Shown here piece after piece: positions 1 to 6,553 of a stretch of 9,769 nucleotides of DNA (position 1 is its first letter; the number at the start of each line of letters is the position of its first letter). The DNA is from Deltaproteobacteria bacterium (GTDB lineage: Bacteria > Desulfobacterota > Desulfobacteria > Desulfobacterales > ETH-SRB1): positions 1 to 9,769 of the forward strand of contig DAOURZ010000029.1 in assembly GCA_030627475.1 (NCBI GenBank), written 5' to 3'. Position numbers and translations under genes: made by a program. The notes beneath the pieces were generated by a model. It was given only the letters and a program-made list of their open reading frames with translations, made no database searches and was not told the origin of the DNA.

Positions 1-37
1 AGGAATACATTGGGTATTTTGAGGATTAAAATTTGCG
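1..37. repeat. 37-bp terminal direct repeat, copy 1
   Basis: These bases are identical to 9733-9769 at the other end of the window, read by direct comparison. They form the central part of a larger palindromic repeat whose other parts are at 38-83 and 9671-9732. An exact end-to-end overlap can mean a circular molecule or a contig that starts and stops in copies of the same dispersed repeat. The gene content favours the second reading. Confidence 0.9.
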
Positions 38-83
38 CCTGACGCAGAAATTGGAAAAATTAGCAGTTTTCGTTCAGGCACTA
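1..83. repeat. Right half of a palindromic dispersed repeat
   Basis: The inverted complement of this stretch matches the last ~100 bases of the window. GTTTTCGTTCAGGCACTA (66-83) is the inverse of TAGTGCCCGAACGAAAAC (9671-9688) with one mismatch, and TTAAAATTTGCG (26-37) is the inverse of CGCAAATTTTAA near 9718-9729. Placed end to end, with the 37-bp overlap counted once, the halves give an element of about 145 bp with long imperfect inverted arms. Its outer end coincides with the TAG stop codon of the DUF190 gene (81-83, minus strand), so the element abuts or supplies that stop. Whether it is a MITE, a REP-like element or another class cannot be decided from one split copy. Confidence 0.7.
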
Positions 84-401
84 AATATGAACCTCTGCTT
101 TCTCAAGGATTACCAGGCTTTCCTTGACCACTGTTTTAATACAAGAAAGAAATTCTTTTATTTTTTCAGGTGTGTCTACTATTTCCACGACAATTGGCAA
201 ATCAAGAGATAGTCGTAGTATTTTGGAAGTATGAATACGGCTGTTGGCACCGAATCCCATTAAACCACGAAGGACAGTAGCACCTGCTAAACCATGTTTT
301 TTTGCTTTAATTACGAGCCATTCATATAATGGTTTTCCTTCGTATTTATCTCTTTCTCCAATAAATATTCGGAGAAGTTGGACTTCAGGTGGAAGTTTCA
401 T
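81..401 (-). CDS. DUF190 family protein (PII-like fold)
   Basis: This 106-residue protein matches the DUF190 family, whose members adopt a ferredoxin-like fold related to the nitrogen-signalling PII proteins. The signature is around residues 37-53: the GLAGATVLRGLMGFG stretch, followed by an IHTSKIL segment and an LDLPIVVEIVDTPEKI strand-helix unit. The molecular function of the family is not established. Members are often encoded beside crcB, as here, so a role in the response to fluoride or another ion is an inference from context. The start lies 5 bp after the crcB stop, and its GGAGAT ribosome binding site is inside the last crcB codons, so translation is probably coupled. The length is normal. 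The TAG stop coincides with the end of a palindromic repeat. Confidence 0.88.
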   Translation of the reverse strand: MKLPPEVQLLRIFIGERDKYEGKPLYEWLVIKAKKHGLAGATVLRGLMGFGANSRIHTSKILRLSLDLPIVVEIVDTPEKIKEFLSCIKTVVKESLVILEKAEVHI

Positions 402-406
402 TTATT

Positions 407-790
407 TTATCTCCATATTGTAATTATCGTGAATCGACCGAGCAACACAGCCGATAGCCCTAAAATTATATGAGTTCCTATGTTTATCAAAACCAGAAAA
501 AACCTTTGGTCTTGCAATAGATTTAAGGTCTCATAGCTAAATGTAGAATATGTAGTAAAAGAACCTAAAAATCCAACCATAAGCAATAAACGCATTTCTG
601 CTGTCATGCCCGCCTGAGATTCAAGAAGATGAGAAATTATACCAATTATAAAACAGCCTGTAATATTAACTGCAAGGGTTCCATGCGGGAAAGCAACACT
701 TTGTATCAAATTCTGGATATAACCACTAATTAAATATCTTAGAGCTGCGCCAATAAAACCACCGACACCGACCAAAATTATTTTGTGCAT
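407..790 (-). CDS. crcB: Fluoride-specific channel/exporter CrcB (FluC)
   Basis: This 127-residue, four-helix inner-membrane protein is of the CrcB/Fluc family, which forms dual-topology dimers that let fluoride leave the cytoplasm. Family motifs are present: GGFIGAALRYL near residues 10-20, GTLAVNITGCF near 37-47 with the conserved Asn, and GFLGSFTTYSTFSYE near 73-87, containing the Phe/Thr/Ser residues that line the pore. The length is typical. The ATG is preceded by a GAGGAG site at 7-nt spacing. It is the first gene of a two-gene minus-strand unit with DUF190. The 278-bp upstream gap does not contain a recognisable fluoride riboswitch. Most of it is a copy of a dispersed MITE-like element, so the promoter lies either in the ~40 bp next to the gene or inside the element. 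Confidence 0.95.
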   Translation of the reverse strand: MHKIILVGVGGFIGAALRYLISGYIQNLIQSVAFPHGTLAVNITGCFIIGIISHLLESQAGMTAEMRLLLMVGFLGSFTTYSTFSYETLNLLQDQRFFLVLINIGTHIILGLSAVLLGRFTIITIWR

Positions 791-833
791 ATTTCAACTC
801 CTCAAATATTGACTAAATCCCGTTGAGGCGTTA

Positions 834-1014
834 GGAACAGCTTCAGGCCGCCTTTGTCTAATCTCAAATCCAGCCTCAAATCCTAAACATATTGAAATAG
901 CTCTCTATCCCATCAACTTTTGTGATCTGAGATCAAATAGATTCGACCCCCAATAAGAGTTTTGTATCAAACAAGAAAAGTTATCTTTTTTTTGCCGGTA
1001 TTCGTCCACGTTCC
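834..1014 (+). repeat. MITE-like element, copy A (left arm shortened)
   Basis: The core motif GCTTCAGGCCGCCTTTG (840-856) is shared exactly with 5104-5120 and 9526-9542. The right end reads ATTCGTCCACGTTCC (1000-1014), the inverted-repeat terminus of the family. At the left only GGAAC (834-838) of the terminus is left, joined directly to the core, so about 30 bp of the left arm looks deleted relative to the complete copy at 8219-8410. The central hairpin AATAG-CTCT-CTATC (896-909) is conserved, and ATCTC (861-865) can pair with GAGAT (929-933). The copy fills most of the 278-bp gap between the end of the protease gene and the crcB start. I see no gene in that gap. Confidence 0.75.
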
Positions 1015-1068
1015 TAAAAGAGTAAACCGGGAAATAAAGGATGCCGAAAAGCAGATTCGTAATTCACC

Positions 1069-2484
1069 TTATAATTTTACAGATATATAATACCCCTGAG
1101 CTCCTCGTTGCAAAAGTATAACCACAGATGTTTTGTGGCGATATTTTACAATGGCCTTTTCAAAATCTTTCAAATTTTTAACATTAATTTCATTTATTTG
1201 TAGAATGATATCTCCAGGCCTTGCTCCTGTTTGATATAAATAGGATTGACGGTGAATTTCCGTAATAATAACACCTTGCTTTGCTCTTATTTTATAGGCA
1301 GAGCGCTTTCCTGAAGATATATTTTCGGTTCTTATACCCATAAGTTTATATGCCAGGTCTCCAGATAAATCTAATGGAAACAAGGCAGCAACTACCGAAA
1401 CGTTTAATGCTTTGCCGTATCGCCATAAATTAATTTTTATTGTATCTCCGGCAGAAAAGTCTTTTAAAACTGTTTTGTAATCATTGTTTGAGATAATTTT
1501 TCTGGTTCCAATTGAAACAATTATATCACCTTCGTATATGCCCGCTTTGTATGAAGGACTATTCTTTACAACCTCTTTAATTATAACTCCCTTGTTTCCA
1601 GGAACTTTTAGATATTGCGCAAGTTTTTTATCAAGATTCTGAATTGTAAGGCCTATCCATGGTTGTATTACTTCACCATATTGTATAAGATCAGATATAA
1701 TTCTTCTTGCTTTATTTATAGGTATGGCGAACCCTATTCCCTGGGCCTTGGCATAGATAGCTGTATTTATTCCTATCAGCTCGCCGTTTATGTTGAGAAG
1801 CGGTCCTCCGCTGTTACCCGGATTGATTGAGGCATCAATCTGAATAAAGTCATGAAAAATTCTGTCTTCTGTCCTGACACTGCGGTTTTTGGCGCTTATA
1901 ACTCCGGTTGTGACAGTGTTGGAAAAGCCAAACGGATTGCCTATGGCAATAACTGTTTCGCCTATCATAATATCTTCGGAATTACCCATTTCAATTGCAG
2001 GAAGAGGGTCATTTGAGGTAATTCGTAATACAGCAAGGTCAGAGTCAGGATCAGCACCCACAATTGTGGCTGTGAATTCTCGTTCGTCTTTTAAAGTTAC
2101 AGTAATTGTTCCTGTTTTTGTAATTACGTGAGAATTGGTTAGAATAAAACCTCTTTTTCCATCAATAATTACACCTGAACCAAGGCTGGCTTTTTTTTGT
2201 CTCCTTTCAGGTTCCGGGTCAAAAAAGTCCTTGAAAAAAGAATCAAAAAAAGGATCTATACCAAACCCTGAAAAAGGATTAATTTGTTTGCGGATTTCTG
2301 ATTCGGAGCTTACATTAACCACAGCAGGACTTGCCCCGCGAACAGCTATTACAACCGCACTTTCACGTTTATTTTCAAAACAAAGGCAATTGAGAGGTGT
2401 AAAAAATACCACACTGACGATAATAAGAAATAAAATTGTTGATTTAGTAAGTTTTTTGTTGCTTTGAGCTGTTTGCTTTGTCAT
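1069..2484 (-). CDS. Do-like (HtrA/DegP/DegQ) periplasmic serine endoprotease
   Basis: This 471-residue S1C-family protease has two PDZ domains and degrades or chaperones misfolded envelope proteins. Residues 1-37 look like a Sec signal peptide: a basic start (KKLTK), a hydrophobic core TILFLIIVSVVFF, then a probable cleavage region. Residues 66-100 form the Phe-rich loop that precedes the trypsin-like domain. The catalytic triad is visible as His119 (TNSHV), Asp149 (DPDSDLAVL) and Ser225 (NPGNSGGPL). PDZ1 spans about 275-365 and PDZ2 about 380-471. The length agrees with DegP/DegQ. The ATG at 2484 has no clear Shine-Dalgarno, the upstream sequence being A-rich. It faces the radical SAM gene across a ~50-bp gap. 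DegP and DegQ (mucD-like) subtypes cannot be told apart here, so no symbol is given. Confidence 0.95.
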   Translation of the reverse strand: MTKQTAQSNKKLTKSTILFLIIVSVVFFTPLNCLCFENKRESAVVIAVRGASPAVVNVSSESEIRKQINPFSGFGIDPFFDSFFKDFFDPEPERRQKKASLGSGVIIDGKRGFILTNSHVITKTGTITVTLKDEREFTATIVGADPDSDLAVLRITSNDPLPAIEMGNSEDIMIGETVIAIGNPFGFSNTVTTGVISAKNRSVRTEDRIFHDFIQIDASINPGNSGGPLLNINGELIGINTAIYAKAQGIGFAIPINKARRIISDLIQYGEVIQPWIGLTIQNLDKKLAQYLKVPGNKGVIIKEVVKNSPSYKAGIYEGDIIVSIGTRKIISNNDYKTVLKDFSAGDTIKINLWRYGKALNVSVVAALFPLDLSGDLAYKLMGIRTENISSGKRSAYKIRAKQGVIITEIHRQSYLYQTGARPGDIILQINEINVKNLKDFEKAIVKYRHKTSVVILLQRGAQGYYISVKL

Positions 2485-2535
2485 TTTTAGTTTTTTATAA
2501 CCTGTAAATTGTTAATTTTGAACTCTAAATATATC
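2485..2535. promoter_or_regulatory. Short divergent intergenic region
   Basis: Fifty-one very AT-rich bases separate the start of the Do-like protease (minus strand) from the preferred start of the radical SAM gene (plus strand). Both genes must be transcribed from here or from within each other's 5' ends. I can place no convincing -35/-10 pair and no strong ribosome binding site in either direction. Confidence 0.35.
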
Positions 2536-5064
2536 ATGAACATTAAATCTATTCAAGACATTCTGCCGCTAATTGAGAGACCGAGTCGATACCTCGGCAC
2601 GGAAATAAATAGTATAAAAAAAGATGAAGACGGAATTAAACTCAGTATGGCCCTTGTTTTTCCGGATCTATACGAAATAGGTACATCTCATTTGGGGCTG
2701 AATATACTTTATTATATATTAAATAATCATGCGGAAATAGCCGCAGAAAGGGTCTTTGTTCCCGGCCTGGATATGGAAGCTCATCTCAGGTCGTCCAATA
2801 CTCCATTGATGTCTCTGGAATCTAAAAAACCTCTTAACGAGTTTGATATTATCGGATTCAGCCTCCTTTATGAGCTAAATTATACCAATATTCTTAATGT
2901 TCTAAATCTTGCTAAAATCCCGTTTTTTTCTTCACAAAGAGATAGTTCACATCCTTTAATAATTGCAGGTGGTCCTTGTACTTGCAACCCGGAACCCGTT
3001 GCCGACTTTTTTGATGCTATTGTTATAGGAGACGGTGAAAACGTAATAATGGAGATGTCCCGATCCTGGCTTAAATGGAAAGAGAATTGCTGTGGAGAAA
3101 AAGAAACCCTTTATAAAATGTGGTCGGAAATACAGGGCGTTTATATACCTGCTTTTTTTGAGCCGAAATTTGACAGATCGGGCTTCCAGAGTCTTTTGCC
3201 CAGGTTTTCGAAATACCGGAAAATCAAAAGAGCCATAGTAAATGATCTTGATAAATCCCCTTTTCCTGATGTCCCGATTCTGCCCTATGGCAAGCCTGTA
3301 CACGATCGCCTCCGCATTGAAGTATCCAGAGGATGTACAAGGGGTTGCAGGTTTTGTCAGGCAGGGATGATATATCGTCCGGTGCGGGAACGATCTGTGG
3401 ATACAATTCTATCTCTATCAAACAAGTCAATCACAGCGACCGGTTATGAGGATATCTCTTTATTATCATTAAGCATTGGAGATTATATCTGTATAAACCC
3501 TCTGATGGAACAGCTTATGACCTGGTGTGAGCCACGAAATATTTCCGTTTCATTTCCTTCTTTACGGGCAGGAACATTGACGCCTGAACTTATGCAACAT
3601 ATTAAGCGAGTCAGAAAAACAGGTTTTACTATAGCTCCCGAGGCCGGTAGCCAAAGGCTTCGCGATGTTATTAATAAGAATATTAGTGAAAAAGATATCA
3701 TTGATACAGTGAAAAATGCGTATGGTTTTGGTTGGCAGGTTATAAAACTTTATTTTATGGTTGGTCTTCCTACGGAGACAAGTGAAGATCTTAAAGCAAT
3801 TGTGAGTCTTGTAAAAGAACTTAGGAAAATTAATGCCGGAAAGGGGCGGCGCAAAAATAAAATAAATGTTAGTGTTGGAACTTTTATTCCAAAACCTCAC
3901 ACCCCATTTCAATGGGCACCACAGATTCCATTATCTGAATCAAAGGACAGGATTGGCTGGCTGCAGAAGAATCTTAAAATGTCCGGGATTAATTTTAAAT
4001 GGCAAAATCCGGGAATTAGTTTGCTTGAAGGACTTTGGGCGCGTGGCGATAGACAGCTTTCGCATTTACTAATTGCGGCACACAAGAAAGGATGTAAGTT
4101 AGATGGTTGGAGCGACCACTTTAAATATAAGTTGTGGCAGGAGGCCATTTATGATGAAGGTGTGGATCCGGATTTTTATACAGGCAGGTCAAGAAATACT
4201 GACGAGCCGCTTCCATGGGACCATATTGATATCGGTGTTGAAAAAGATTATTTAATAAAAGAATGGGAAAAAGCAACAACGGGCGAATCTACCCCTGACT
4301 GTCGCAGGGGTAATTGTAACACTTGCGGAGTATGCGATTTTAATATTATAGAACCAAAAGTATTTGAAAGGCCTGCGGAGGAATCCGCATTTGAGATTGG
4401 TGGTGATTTGTTAAATCCGGATAATATCAAACCAATTATAAAAGATACGTTATTCAAAACACTCAAATTTTCTTTTTCAAAAACAGATCAGGCAAAATAT
4501 TTTGGACACCTTGAACTTGTTAATATTATTTTGCGGGCTTTAAGGCGTACGGGCATACCAATCAAGTTTTCAGAAGGATTTCATCCCAAACCAAAAATTT
4601 CTTTTGAAGATACGTTACCTCTAGGCATGGAAAGCTTAAAAGAGTATTTTTATCTCGTTGTTCCTGAGAATTTTAAATTGCAGTCAATAATAGAAAGTTT
4701 AAACAAGCAGCTTCCTGAAGGTATTACAATTAACGATTGTCATGTTACTTCCGCCAAACCCGTCCAGAATAAACCATATAATTATATGGTTACAATAAAA
4801 GAAGAATTTTTTGATAACAAAAAGGTGGATTTTTTTTTACAAAGCCCGGAGTTCGTAATCTCTCGTATTAACCGAAAAGGGAGGTTGAAAAAGATAAATT
4901 TAAAGGACCTGGTTTTAGAAATTGAGTTGCTTAATCCATACAAATTAAAGATGACACTTAGGGCTGAATCAGGGCAAACCGTTAGGCCCTTAGGCGTAAT
5001 TAAAGAAATTTTCGGACTAAGTGATGAAAAAGCAAGGAAAGCCAGGTTTATAAAAACGCTGTAA
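2536..5064 (+). CDS. B12-binding-type radical SAM protein fused to DUF2344 (TIGR03960 family)
   Basis: From the ATG at 2536 the product is 842 residues. The frame is open back to a TTG at 2509, but family members usually begin at the MNIKSIQDILP-like segment and neither start has a good ribosome binding site. Residues 1-240 form a cobalamin-binding-like N-terminal domain (for example GFSLLYELNYTNIL and IIAGGPCTCNPEP). The radical SAM core carries CTRGCRFC, with the three cluster cysteines at about 267, 271 and 274, followed by family motifs APEAGSQRLRDVINKNI and LYFMVGLPTET. A second Cys cluster (CRRGNCNTCGVC, about 589-600) may hold another metal centre. From about 642 the DUF2344 domain begins (LKFSFSKTDQAKYFGHLEL, then FSEGFHPKPKISF). 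The family often sits near ribosome or RNase G genes. Its substrate is unknown; a translation-related modification is only an inference. Confidence 0.92.
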   Translation: MNIKSIQDILPLIERPSRYLGTEINSIKKDEDGIKLSMALVFPDLYEIGTSHLGLNILYYILNNHAEIAAERVFVPGLDMEAHLRSSNTPLMSLESKKPLNEFDIIGFSLLYELNYTNILNVLNLAKIPFFSSQRDSSHPLIIAGGPCTCNPEPVADFFDAIVIGDGENVIMEMSRSWLKWKENCCGEKETLYKMWSEIQGVYIPAFFEPKFDRSGFQSLLPRFSKYRKIKRAIVNDLDKSPFPDVPILPYGKPVHDRLRIEVSRGCTRGCRFCQAGMIYRPVRERSVDTILSLSNKSITATGYEDISLLSLSIGDYICINPLMEQLMTWCEPRNISVSFPSLRAGTLTPELMQHIKRVRKTGFTIAPEAGSQRLRDVINKNISEKDIIDTVKNAYGFGWQVIKLYFMVGLPTETSEDLKAIVSLVKELRKINAGKGRRKNKINVSVGTFIPKPHTPFQWAPQIPLSESKDRIGWLQKNLKMSGINFKWQNPGISLLEGLWARGDRQLSHLLIAAHKKGCKLDGWSDHFKYKLWQEAIYDEGVDPDFYTGRSRNTDEPLPWDHIDIGVEKDYLIKEWEKATTGESTPDCRRGNCNTCGVCDFNIIEPKVFERPAEESAFEIGGDLLNPDNIKPIIKDTLFKTLKFSFSKTDQAKYFGHLELVNIILRALRRTGIPIKFSEGFHPKPKISFEDTLPLGMESLKEYFYLVVPENFKLQSIIESLNKQLPEGITINDCHVTSAKPVQNKPYNYMVTIKEEFFDNKKVDFFLQSPEFVISRINRKGRLKKINLKDLVLEIELLNPYKLKMTLRAESGQTVRPLGVIKEIFGLSDEKARKARFIKTL

Positions 5065-5123
5065 GGACACGTGGACGAAAAACTTCCGCAACTATGCATC
5101 ATAGCTTCAGGCCGCCTTTGTTT
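5065..5123 (+). repeat. MITE-like element, partial copy B (left arm only)
   Basis: The copy begins at the base after the TAA stop of the radical SAM gene. It opens with the family terminus (CGTGGACGAAAAACTTCC, 5070-5087) and continues with the core. The 36 bases 5088-5123 differ from 9510-9545 at one position only. After about 5123 the similarity stops, so the right half and right terminus are missing. It shows how the left end of the family joins the terminal repeat to the core, which copies A and D have lost. Confidence 0.75.
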
Positions 5124-5373
5124 CATGTGGAACACTTTGATATTTTTGAAGTTTTCAAAGGATAACAGTTAAAATTTGATTAATTTTGTATCTTGACAAT
5201 ATAAAAACATTGTGTTTTTGTTTAAAACTTTATGTATTTAACTCAAAAAATCCAGGTTTTCTAAAAAAGTCTTTAACGTCTCACTTTTAAAAGGGAATTT
5301 TAGGACTCATGAGATAAAACCATTAAAAAAGATTTTGAAATTATACCTTATAAAAGCCTTAAAGGATTGAATT
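5124..5373 (+). promoter_or_regulatory. rpmH upstream region with -35-like box and small hairpins
   Basis: This AT-rich 250-bp gap has no open frame worth calling. TTGACA at 5193-5198 is a perfect -35 box, but no good -10 stands 16-18 bp downstream, so a promoter is only possible. AAAAACA-TTG-TGTTTTT (5203-5219) is a perfect 7-bp hairpin just after it. CTTTGA near 5134-5139 pairs with TCAAAG near 5155-5160. The gap must hold the promoter for rpmH and probably for the genes after it. I see no cluster of TTATCCACA-type DnaA boxes, so no origin is claimed. Confidence 0.4.
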
Positions 5374-5508
5374 ATGAAAAGAACTTATCAACCAAGCAGA
5401 ATTAAACGAGCCAGAACTCATGGATTCTTGAAAAGAATGTCAACAAAACAGGGAAGACGCATTATTAACAAACGGAGAGCGAAAGGGAGAAAGCAATTAA
5501 CTGTTTAA
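5374..5508 (+). CDS. rpmH: 50S ribosomal protein L34
   Basis: This 44-residue, strongly basic protein begins [19 protein letters not shown] and continues with [20 protein letters not shown], the classical L34 pattern over its whole length. L34 is a small protein of the large ribosomal subunit. The ATG is preceded by AAAGGA at 5361-5366, with 7 nt before the start. It heads the conserved rpmH-rnpA-yidD-yidC-jag order, which strongly supports the call. The length (44-46 is usual) and the stop (TAA) are normal. Confidence 0.98.
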   Translation: MKRTYQPSRIKRARTHGFLKRMSTKQGRRIINKRRAKGRKQLTV

Positions 5509-5581
5509 AAACAAGTCGTTAAGGTTCCATAAAATACTCCCTTGCCCGGGAATAAAGTGGGATTAAATTTAATTGATTTGA

Positions 5582-5659
5582 GTGTAACCAATTAAGCAGT
5601 TGAGCTTTTGACTCTGGCATTAAATTTGTGCAAACATTTACTTTCTATTTTGGTTACAC
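5582..5659 (+). promoter_or_regulatory. Inverted repeat in the rpmH-rnpA gap (possible rnpA leader stem-loop)
   Basis: GTGTAACCAA (5582-5591) and TTGGTTACAC (5650-5659) are perfect 10-bp inverse complements enclosing 58 nt. The right arm ends 18 nt before the AGAGGA ribosome binding site of rnpA. The pair may fold in the transcript and affect RNase P protein synthesis, or may be an operator or processing site. The role is an inference. The pairing itself is read directly. Confidence 0.5.
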
Positions 5660-5693
5660 GGTATTGATTTCGGCTACAGAGGATAAAGATTTT

Positions 5694-6047
5694 TTGCGCT
5701 TTTTTCCATTTACAAGAGCTGACAGAATTTTAAAACATTCCGATTTTCTTAGAATATCAAGAGATGGAATCAAACGTCAGAACAGATATTTTGTTATTCT
5801 ATTCTGTCGGACCAGGATTAAGGGAACACGATTGGGTGTTACTGTATCCAAAAAAGTTGGGAACGCTGTAGAACGTAACAGAATCAAGCGCATTCTTCGT
5901 GAATATTTTCGATTAAACAGGCATAACATAACGGATTTTTGGGATATTAATATAATTGCAAAGAAAGAGGCTGCAGGACTGACTTCAAACCAGGCGTCAT
6001 TATCTCTTCAAAAAATTTTTGATAAAATACCAGTTAGTCATGATTAA
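5694..6047 (+). CDS. rnpA: Ribonuclease P protein component
   Basis: This is the protein cofactor of RNase P, which helps the catalytic RNA bind pre-tRNA leaders. The conserved N-terminal segment [15 protein letters not shown], the [29 protein letters not shown] block with its RNR motif, and a C-terminal helix are all present. I place the start at the TTG at 5694 (117 residues). AGAGGA lies 10 nt upstream at 5678-5683, and the protein then begins right at the conserved region. The longer GTG start at 5628 would add 22 residues without family support, has no ribosome binding site and lies inside an inverted repeat. The stop overlaps the yidD start. Confidence 0.93.
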   Translation: MRFFPFTRADRILKHSDFLRISRDGIKRQNRYFVILFCRTRIKGTRLGVTVSKKVGNAVERNRIKRILREYFRLNRHNITDFWDINIIAKKEAAGLTSNQASLSLQKIFDKIPVSHD

Positions 6048-6252
6048 AAGTTGTTTTTTAATATTTATCAGGCTGTATCAATGCACACTGTCTCCTGTTT
6101 TAGGCCCTTCTTGCCGTTTTTATCCTACTTGCTCTAATTATGCATATGAGGCTATTTTGCGTTATGGTCCGCTTAAAGGAGTAATTTTTGCCTTAAAGAG
6201 AATTGTTAGATGTCATCCTTTTAACGAGGGAGGAATTGATCCCGTTCCTTAA
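6040..6252 (+). CDS. yidD: Membrane protein insertion efficiency factor YidD
   Basis: This 70-residue DUF37 protein assists YidC- and Sec-dependent insertion at the inner face of the cytoplasmic membrane. The diagnostic pattern is complete: an N-terminal amphipathic segment ([10 protein letters not shown]), [22 protein letters not shown], the [18 protein letters not shown] helix, and the terminal GGIDPVP. The ATG at 6040 overlaps the 3' end of rnpA by 8 bp and has no ribosome binding site of its own, so translation is probably coupled to rnpA. A TTG at 6019 in the same frame is less likely. Confidence 0.96.
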   Translation: MIKSCFLIFIRLYQCTLSPVLGPSCRFYPTCSNYAYEAILRYGPLKGVIFALKRIVRCHPFNEGGIDPVP

Positions 6253-6553
6253 CAAGCAAACTATAAGCCTATCTATAGATAAACGCTACTTATACTTTCA
6301 CAGCCTGGCCCCCCTTCGGTCTTGCCTCATAAAAAGTATGCCTCTGTAAATTTATTCAGTTCTTTATCCCTTAAAGCTTTTGATAAATGTAGCCGTTTAC
6401 AGATTCAGATTAACGTACACAAGCAGGCGTATAGTTTTGGGCCAGATGTGAACGGATAACTGTGACAAATAAAGATGTATTTCAGGATGTTAACTTTTTC
6501 TTTTTCTTTTTCTTTCGAAAAAGATTGTAATATTTAGATTATAGGAGATGAGC
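6253..6553 (+). promoter_or_regulatory. yidD-yidC intergenic region with palindrome and CTTTTT tract
   Basis: About 300 bp separate yidD from yidC, although these genes are often nearly contiguous. The gap has no coding frame. It contains a perfect 12-bp palindrome TATCTATAGATA (6270-6281) and a possible stem ATACTTT (6292-6298) with AAAGTAT (6333-6339). Three CTTTTT units (6494-6511) run into a CTTTTT-CTTTCG-AAAAAG hairpin (6506-6523). CACAAGCAGGC at 6418-6428 is shared with the MITE-like copy at 8219-8410 and may be a decayed relic. The ribosome binding site AGGAG is at 6543-6547. A yidC promoter here is plausible but not locatable. Confidence 0.45.

Noticed and set aside
2368..2412. Lipobox in the Do-like protease signal peptide (Cys33 or Cys35)
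   Set aside because: The residues before each cysteine (PLN and NCL) do not fit the L-[AST]-[GA]-C pattern, so an ordinary signal peptide is more likely.
2509..2535. TTG start for the radical SAM gene
   Set aside because: Homologues begin near the ATG at 2536; no ribosome binding site supports the TTG. The choice is not certain.
5124..5373. Replication origin next to rpmH
   Set aside because: In many bacteria rpmH is near oriC, but dnaA is not in the window and no cluster of TTATCCACA-type boxes was seen.
5628..5693. Longer rnpA start at GTG 5628
   Set aside because: No ribosome binding site, no family similarity in the added 22 residues, and overlap with a perfect inverted repeat.
6418..6450. 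Fifth copy of the MITE-like element upstream of yidC
   Set aside because: Only CACAAGCAGGC and a TTTTGGGCC-like segment resemble the 8219 copy; too short and too diverged to call as a copy.
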